NCBI GenBank assembly: GCA_037013495.1
Contig: CM072801.1
Span: 8,790,501 to 8,854,500 of the forward strand
Direction: 5' to 3'
Source: Hippophae tibetana
Lineage: Eukaryota; Streptophyta; Magnoliopsida; Rosales; Elaeagnaceae
Length of the DNA stretch: 64,000 nt
A program made the position numbers and the translations under genes. Of the stretch, positions 58,501 through 64,000 are shown in pieces. Under the pieces are notes generated by a model that searched no databases, was not told the DNA's origin, and worked only from the letters and a program-made list of their open reading frames with translations. How positions within the stretch are numbered: position 1 is the first letter of the stretch; the number at the start of each line of letters is the position of its first letter.

Positions 58501-58870
58501 ATTTAGATATTATTGGTGAGGTACAATTGTTAATCCTTTGCTAATTCGTATCATATTACTTTGACATAGGCCATATCTATTGCTAAAGATTTGGAAAAGG
58601 AGGTGGATACATGTCGAGAAGAAATTGAATTTGTGGATCAGGAGTTGTGTATCTTAAAGACTCACTGTGGAGTCATAGATTTGGAGTTGGAAGAATGCGG
58701 AATGAATTGAAGATTGCATGTCATGAACATGATGAATTATGCAAGTTGGTAGAATATTGGAAACATAGGGCACTCGAGAAACTACTTGCAAAGATCCTAT
58801 ATTAGAAAACCTCAGAGCACATCTCGTAAACAAGTAATGAACCTCTCTATAGGGATTTGATGTCAAGTTT
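55534..58870 (+). pseudogene. Decayed extra ORF of the Tat element, antisense to pol
   Basis: Plus-strand coding remnants start with an ATG at 55534 (MSHKRKD) and run with stops and shifts to about 58870. A stretch at about 56270-56510 reads KDKYFYITGDI and then TWNHHFSTTQPRVSEL, which resembles the plant 'putative gypsy type transposon' proteins. A 170-codon piece (56662-57174) is Ser/Pro/Thr-rich and ends in basic residues. Charged, heptad-like segments follow (REGELSLRGYKHEV at about 57177; KDLEKEVDTCREEIEF at about 58585), suggesting a coiled coil. A smaller 58220-58423 frame repeats the DELYNHFG-type phrase seen as DMYHHFG near 56980. Tat-lineage elements such as Retand and Grande carry an additional ORF antisense to gag-pol beyond its 3' end; position and strand fit that. 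The protein's role is unknown. Confidence 0.55.
57970..58165. repeat. Two-and-a-half-copy tandem repeat, period about 81 bp
   Basis: GCCACTATAAAACTCC at 57996 recurs as GCCACTAGGAATCTCC at 58077, each followed by a TGTTATA, CCTACTTTT and GAGGTAAACCAAAT-like series. A partial unit precedes the first. Confidence 0.7.
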
Positions 58871-58984
58871 GTACAAACTTTATTTTTTTCTTAAACAATG
58901 TATTATGACTTGAAATAATGTAATAATATATTTATGTATGTCATTTAACGATATCAATTTCATATTGTTGAACTACTTATCTTA

Positions 58985-59770
58985 TTGATGTTCTTGGGAC
59001 GTATCTCACATCTCAAGTGGAGTGGTCAATTGACTCCTTCCTCTAAACATGGGGGTTATCACATTAATTTTTCACGAGACGTGAGACATGTAAGGGGTGA
59101 AATTGAATCCAACCTCTAAATATGTTCTTAAAGAAGTGGTTCATCGTGGAATGCAAGTCTCTTACTTAGGACGTATCCTGCATCTCAAGTGAGGTCTTCC
59201 TCCTATCATGAGGCATGGAACGTATCTTACAGCCCAAGTGAGGGGGTCGGTTGATTCCTTCCTTTAAACATGGGGGCCACCACGTTAATTTTTCATGAGA
59301 CATGAGACATATAAGGGTAAAATTGAATCCAACCTTAAATGCGTTCCTAAAGAGGAGGTTCGTCGTAGAACGCAAGTCTTTCTTGGGATGTATCCCACAT
59401 CTTAAGCGGGAGGGTCAATAGACTTCTTCATCCTATCTTGAGACATGAGACGTATCCCACAGCTCAAGTGGGAGGTTCAGTTGACTTCTTCCTCTAAACA
59501 TAGGATTCACCCTATTAAATTTTCATGAGATAGGAGACATGTAAGGGTGAAATTGAATTCAACCCCTAAATGTGTTCGTAAAAAAGAAGTTCATCATGTA
59601 ATGCAAGTCTCTTTGTTTGGACGTATCTTGCATCTTAAGTGGGGGTTCAACAGACTCCCTCATCCTATCATAAGGCATGAGACGTATCTTGCAGCCCAAG
59701 TTAGGAGGACAATTGACTCCTTCCTCCAAATATGGGGGTTACCACGTTAGTTTTTCACGTTATAATATAA
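58985..59770. repeat. Tandem repeat, period about 225-232 bp, about 3.4 copies
   Basis: Landmarks recur in order: AATTGAATCCAACC at 59101 and 59321, with AATTGAATTCAACC at 59551; TTTTTCACGAGACGTGAGACAT-like blocks before each; and ACGTATCTTACAGCCCAAG-like boxes at about 59220, 59450 and 59682. Each unit contains two related GACGTATC..CAAG boxes, so it has an internal half-repeat. The array starts just past the pol stop codon of the minus-strand Tat element, as seen in Tat/Ogre elements. Confidence 0.85.
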
Positions 59771-60775
59771 CACAAGAATAAGCTCAAAATACATCATTGT
59801 CTTTTAATATCAATTATAAAGTCTCATACATGTTTCTTGAGATATTCCACATTCCCACTTGGCTCATCCTTTACGTCTTCACGTTCTATCAAATAAGATC
59901 TTCTTGGAGTAATATCATATATTTGATACGGGCCTTCCTATACTACGAAATTTTTTGCATAGCTAGTTTCAATTTTGTTTCCCAATTATTTACGTAAGAC
60001 CCATTCCCCTACACTAAGTTCTTATGTCTAACGAATCTATTGTATGTCTTTTGGATCGCTTTCTTTTGTGATTTGATACGTACCAAGGCTTCTTCCTTTT
60101 TTTCTTTGGCTAATAAGAGATCCTCACTTTTAAGGTGATCATTATCCTCTTGCCTGATCCTTAACCTGAGAGAAGGTTCATGTATCTCTAATGGTATAAC
60201 TGCTTTAGTGCCATAGATGAAGGAAAAAAAGACTTTCCCCCATTGATACTTTAGGCATGGTTCTTATGGCTCAACAAACACCAGGGAAATCATCCACTCA
60301 TTTACCCTTCGCTCCTTCCAAACATTTATGTAATATGTTGACAAGTATTTTTTATGACTATGGTTGACCATTTTCTTATGGTCTATAAGGGGTGAAATAG
60401 GACAACTTGATGCCCATTTTATCGTAAAAAGATATTAACTATTGATCTATGAACTGCCAACCATTATCAGTGACCAACTCTCGAGATAAACCATATCTAC
60501 ATATGATATAGCACCAAATAAATTTTTGTAGGTCTGGTTCTTGAATTATTGCCAATGGTTCAGCCTATATCTACTTAGAAAAATAATTAGTTGCCACAAT
60601 TAAATTTGTTTTTGTCCTAGGGCAAGGGGTAAAAGTATATTCAGTCCCCATTATTGAAATGGCCATGGACTAACAATGGATTTCAGGTCATTTTCCTATT
60701 GATGTGTGACATTAGCATGCCTTTGTCACCTGTTACATCTTTTGACATGAGTGATGTGGTCTTTGAGAAGGGTAG

Positions 60776-62672
60776 TGATAATTGTATTTTATATAGTTAT
60801 TTTCATCTATTTTATTAATTATAATTGCTATGTTCTTTATATTTTTAGTTAATTTTAGTTTAATAAATTAGTATTTACTGTTTTTTTATATTTTAAGAAA
60901 ATTAAATAATTTGTATCGAAAACTTACTTAATTGAAAATTTATGTCCAAAAATATAATTTCAAATAAAATAGTACTTAATTGCAATTTATAAAAATCGAA
61001 AATATAATTTAAATTAAAATCGAGCTTAATTTTAATTATTAAAAGTTTAAAAGTTTAATTTAAATTAGAAAATGGCTTAAATGTAATTAAAGAAAGTTTA
61101 AAATGTAATTTGAATTAAATTTGTGGGTCAAAGCAATTAATTAAAGTTTAATTTTCGCGCAGGAGAGAAGAAGTCCACACGCAGTCTCCCACGCGCGCAA
61201 CGTGGACCATCAGATCAGAGAAGAAACGACTATGATACGCGCGTCTCCATCACACCCGACCAACGCGAGTGGGTGTAGGATTCTCTCTATCACACGGCTC
61301 GGTGCCCTAGTGAGGCCCACCTATCGTGCAAGCCGACGTACAGGTGGGACCCACGTGTCTGACATGTTGCAGCCGCTGTCCCCACCTTCGCACGCCTCTT
61401 TTCCCGTGCGATTGATCCACATGCGCCCGGTTATTTTACGAATCACAAGCTGCCATGTGTCCCACTTTATTTTGCAGCCAATCATGTTCTAACACGTGGC
61501 ATGTTACGATGAGCGTGAAAGCGTAGGATCATGCCCGCGTTGCAGCCGTTGTCTCCCACGTCCCGTATGCCTCTTTTCCTGTGCGGTCGATCCACATGCG
61601 CCTGTCCCCTTCAACCAATGAGGTGCTACCACGTGTCCCACTATTTGTTCCAGCGAATCAGATCACGACACATGGCAGAGTTTATCGAAAAGCAAAACAG
61701 AAACAAACTGCTCTCCCATTCAGATTTAAACGGGTTTTCGATACCAGTTTTGTCCCCCAAGCGTAGTATTTTATTATTTTTGTCATATCTCTCTGTCCCC
61801 CCGCGTGTATAAAAAAATATATTTTTAAATGTATATTTTTTTAGAAATTTGATGTTATAAATAGGGGATAGTATGATAGACTAAAAAAGTTTTTGGGGAG
61901 TTTAGAATTTGAGATTTTTAGTAGTATTCGGGGGTGGACTGTGGAACATGTAGAAGTCATTTTTGGCTTCTGGTGTGTTCTGTGTGTGTCAAATATTCAT
62001 GATATGAAATGATTTAATTTTTCTTTGTTCTTCATCTTATTTTATGTATCTATTGTAATTTTTATTTTAAATTTATGAAGTAATTTAATTTTTCTAGGGT
62101 TGTATTTTATCTAAATTTATGATGCTTTGATTTTAATTATTTTTGGAAGATTTATAAGACGTTCGATTTGTTTATTCTATTTTGTGCTTAATGCTTTTGA
62201 TTATTTACAAATTTTATCAAATGATCTGTGATACTTAAATAAACTTGGAAGAGGCATTTTTGTGTATATTGCTCATAAATAGAATGACATGTATGATGAA
62301 GAATATGAATATACCCTAATTGTATGTGTGACCATTTGAGAACTTAGAACGTAATAAATCTTGGTGAATTTAATTCTCATAGGAACATAGTGAATTAATT
62401 TAACGAGGTGTGTTTATACGGAACTCGGAAGAGATATATGGATAAAATTAGAAGTTTTCGGTTGACAAATTAAATGTACTAAAAAATATAAATCAAAAGA
62501 AAATAACATGATTTGAGTTGATTAATTTGGTGAAAAATTGCAATCCTAGATAATTTTAGCAATCAACAAACTGTAGTGACAAATCTCCGTGGGAACGATA
62601 ACTTACTTATCAAATTTTATTACTTGTGACCGTGTATGCTTGCACGTTTTATGTTTTCCAAAAGAGACAACA
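60776..62672 (+). mobile_element. Solo-LTR-like insertion (1.9 kb) nested in the Tat integrase
   Basis: The segment starts TGATAATTG and ends GACAACA, so it has TG..CA ends. It is flanked by GGTAG (60771-60775) and AGTAG (62673-62677), a 5-bp target duplication with one mismatch. Removing the segment and one flank would bring the integrase halves back into register, so this is an insertion and not a natural pol spacer. It has no retroviral genes, a TATA-like GTTATAAATAGGGG at about 61854, and an LTR-like 3' part (CCGTGGGAACGATAAC, TGTATGCTTGCACG), as expected of a long LTR left by LTR-LTR recombination. Plus orientation is inferred from the TATA box. Frames at 61202 and 61531 in its GC-rich block are not supported as genes. 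Confidence 0.72.
61366..61677. repeat. Internal tandem duplication of a GC-rich block, period 173 bp
   Basis: Copy A (61366-61501) and copy B (61539-61677) both run from GTTGCAGCCG through GATCCACATGCGCC and a GTGTCCCACT phrase to a CACGTGGCA/CACATGGCA end. The block is far richer in G+C than the rest of the LTR and includes CACGTG at 61352, 61493 and 61630. Confidence 0.75.
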
Positions 62673-64000
62673 AGTAGGCCAATAGTAACCCTGTTGGATG
62701 ATCCACTCGGAAAGGATTCTTCCTCCAAAGTGAGCTCCACATTGTCCCTCATGTAACTCACTCAAAACAATTTGAGCTTTTGAGGTGGGTAAGCATTTCA
62801 ACCATGGTTTGTCATAATTTTTTTGATACAATACCCTTTGGATAGGGATATTTTTTTTACTTTTGTCATAATTTTGTGAGCTAGGTCTTTGTCCTTTGGT
62901 AGGGTATCTTTGATGAGGTATTATAAGTACGTAGTCAACAAAGAGGTGTAAGTTGTAGAGTTGCCATCCAACTGAGTTTGATCATTCACTTCATCTCCCC
63001 TGATATTTAGACTTGATAAATATGATACTAGGATCTCTCCTTTTAAGTCCAAACTTACCGCTAATGTTAATGTGACTAGGGAATCGATATATGCATTCCT
63101 TCCTTATAGAATCTATGTAATCTCAAATATTTCAAAGATTTCCCTTTCTTTCTTCACCTTTTGCATATAGAGCTTCATATTTTCTTCCTTAGCCTCAAAC
63201 TCATCGTTTACTTGGTTTACTACCGGCTATGAGTCAGTATGAATCAACATATTTTTAGCTCCATAGTTATCAATTGGTGTAAAGCCAAGAACAATGCCTC
63301 ATATTTGGCCACATTTTTAGTTGCTCGGAAAGTGATACAAAGACATTGTTCTACTAAGCCCTCTATTGGAATGAATATCACAATCCTAACCTCACTCTTT
63401 TCAAGTTGCTCGCCTTATCAACATACACCTTCCACAGATTTGATGTGGGGACAAGTACTACCACCATAGATGTCGGTTATGTATTTTTTATACTAGTGTA
63501 TACTACTGAGTCTACTCGGTGATGGGATCAACAATAGCTTGTCCCTTGATTGCTAATAATGGATTATAGTGTAATTCGAACTCGCTTATGGCCAGATTGA
63601 TCCAACTTACCTAGTATATTCTTTAAAGGGTAGGAAGTAAGGACCACTATTTTATGGGCATCAAAGTACTGTTTGAGTTTGTGTGCCACCATTCTTACAG
63701 TAAACGTCGTCTTAATAAACAAGGGATATAGTTGTTGCACTCTCGTTAGGGAATGGCTTACATAGTACACATGGTGTTGTTTTCCTTCTCTATCAACTAC
63801 CAATACAACGCTAATGACCCTATCCATGAAAGACAAATACATATACAACACCTTACCCACGATAGGGTTGGTCAAAAGAGGTGCCTTCCCTAAATAGTCT
63901 TTAATGGATTGAAAATATTTCTCATAGTTGTTGTCCCATACATACTCCTTATTTTTCTTCAAAAATCAAAAAAATGATAGACACTTTTTGGTGCACTTAG

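Larger units (their letters stand above)
59824..64000 (-). mobile_element. Ty3/gypsy Tat-lineage pol (RNase H, second RNase H, integrase), decayed and interrupted
   Basis: Pol enters from the right edge on the minus strand. Bases 63564-63962 hold the end of the reverse transcriptase region and the first RNase H, with DREGKQHHVYYVSHSL and KIVVLTSYPLKNIL. Bases about 63080-63480 hold a second, plant archaeal-like RNase H with VYVDKASN, a KYEAL motif and VVNQVNDEFEAKEE, in shifting frames; dual RNase H is diagnostic of Tat/Ogre. The integrase zinc-binding segment (ELHEGQCGAHFGG) is at about 62700-62780. The integrase core resumes at 60770 after a 1.9-kb insertion (QRHANVTH, VSPWPF, and a decayed DNG site) and continues to a C-terminal module ending at the TGA at 59824-59826. 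Stops are frequent throughout. The left part of pol, gag and the 5' LTR lie beyond the window. Confidence 0.88.

Noticed and set aside
58985-59770. Regular repeats considered as a CRISPR-like array
   Set aside because: Units of about 230 bp are direct tandem copies without short repeats and unique spacers, and the window is a plant nuclear genome.
61202-61812. Open frames of 96 and 93 codons in the GC-rich block
   Set aside because: They overlap the internal duplication of a non-coding LTR, change frame between copies and resemble no protein family; the openness follows from local GC content.

Overview
This is a nuclear window from a eudicot plant. The evidence is spliced genes with GT..AG introns, very AT-rich spacers, Ty1/copia and Ty3/gypsy retrotransposons with tRNA-iMet-type primer sites, hAT-like MITEs, and plant-specific families: arabinogalactan peptide, PDV plastid division factor, CRF-type AP2/ERF, NDR1/HIN1-like protein, and a plant pseudokinase with a DUF1221-type N-terminus. 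The species cannot be named from the sequence alone.

Layout, left to right. 1-1341 (minus): 5' part of a plant MLKL-like pseudokinase that runs off the left edge. 3745-4008 (plus): a small conserved plant protein. 4-13 kb: AT-rich spacer with an hAT-like MITE, a second decayed repeat, LTR-like debris and one unexplained higher-GC island. 13062-18016: a complete but dead Ty1/copia element with a 5-bp target duplication. 19584-20085 (plus): a two-exon arabinogalactan peptide. 21654-24813 (minus): a ten-exon MTM1-type mitochondrial carrier with a frame break in exon 8. 25810-27242 (minus): a two-exon PDV1-like plastid division protein. 28581-29386: a perfect ATT microsatellite of about 269 units. 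29.4-36.9 kb: spacer with no supported gene. 36866-37831 (minus): a CRF/ERF transcription factor. 39157-40080 (minus): remnant of a LINE-type ORF1. 41551-44164 (minus): a four-exon ubiquitin-conjugating enzyme with a MITE in intron 1. 46691-51736: a complete but dead Ty3/gypsy element. 52091-52849 (minus): an NDR1/HIN1-like (LEA_2) membrane protein. 55.5-64 kb: a large decayed Ty3/gypsy element of the Tat lineage.

The Tat-lineage element is the most structured part of the window. Its pol lies on the minus strand, enters from the right edge and carries two RNase H domains. It ends at 59824 and is followed by about 3.4 copies of a roughly 230-bp tandem repeat. Beyond that lies a decayed coding region on the opposite strand (antisense to pol). 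A 1.9-kb solo-LTR-like insertion (60776-62672), flanked by a near-perfect 5-bp duplication, splits the integrase. It carries a GC-rich, internally duplicated block with three CACGTG motifs.

The cellular genes are ordinary single-copy neighbours with no operon-like logic. They serve separate processes: immunity or cell-death signalling, cell surface, mitochondrial transport, plastid division, transcription, ubiquitination and membrane defence. I found no tRNA, rRNA or CRISPR in the window.
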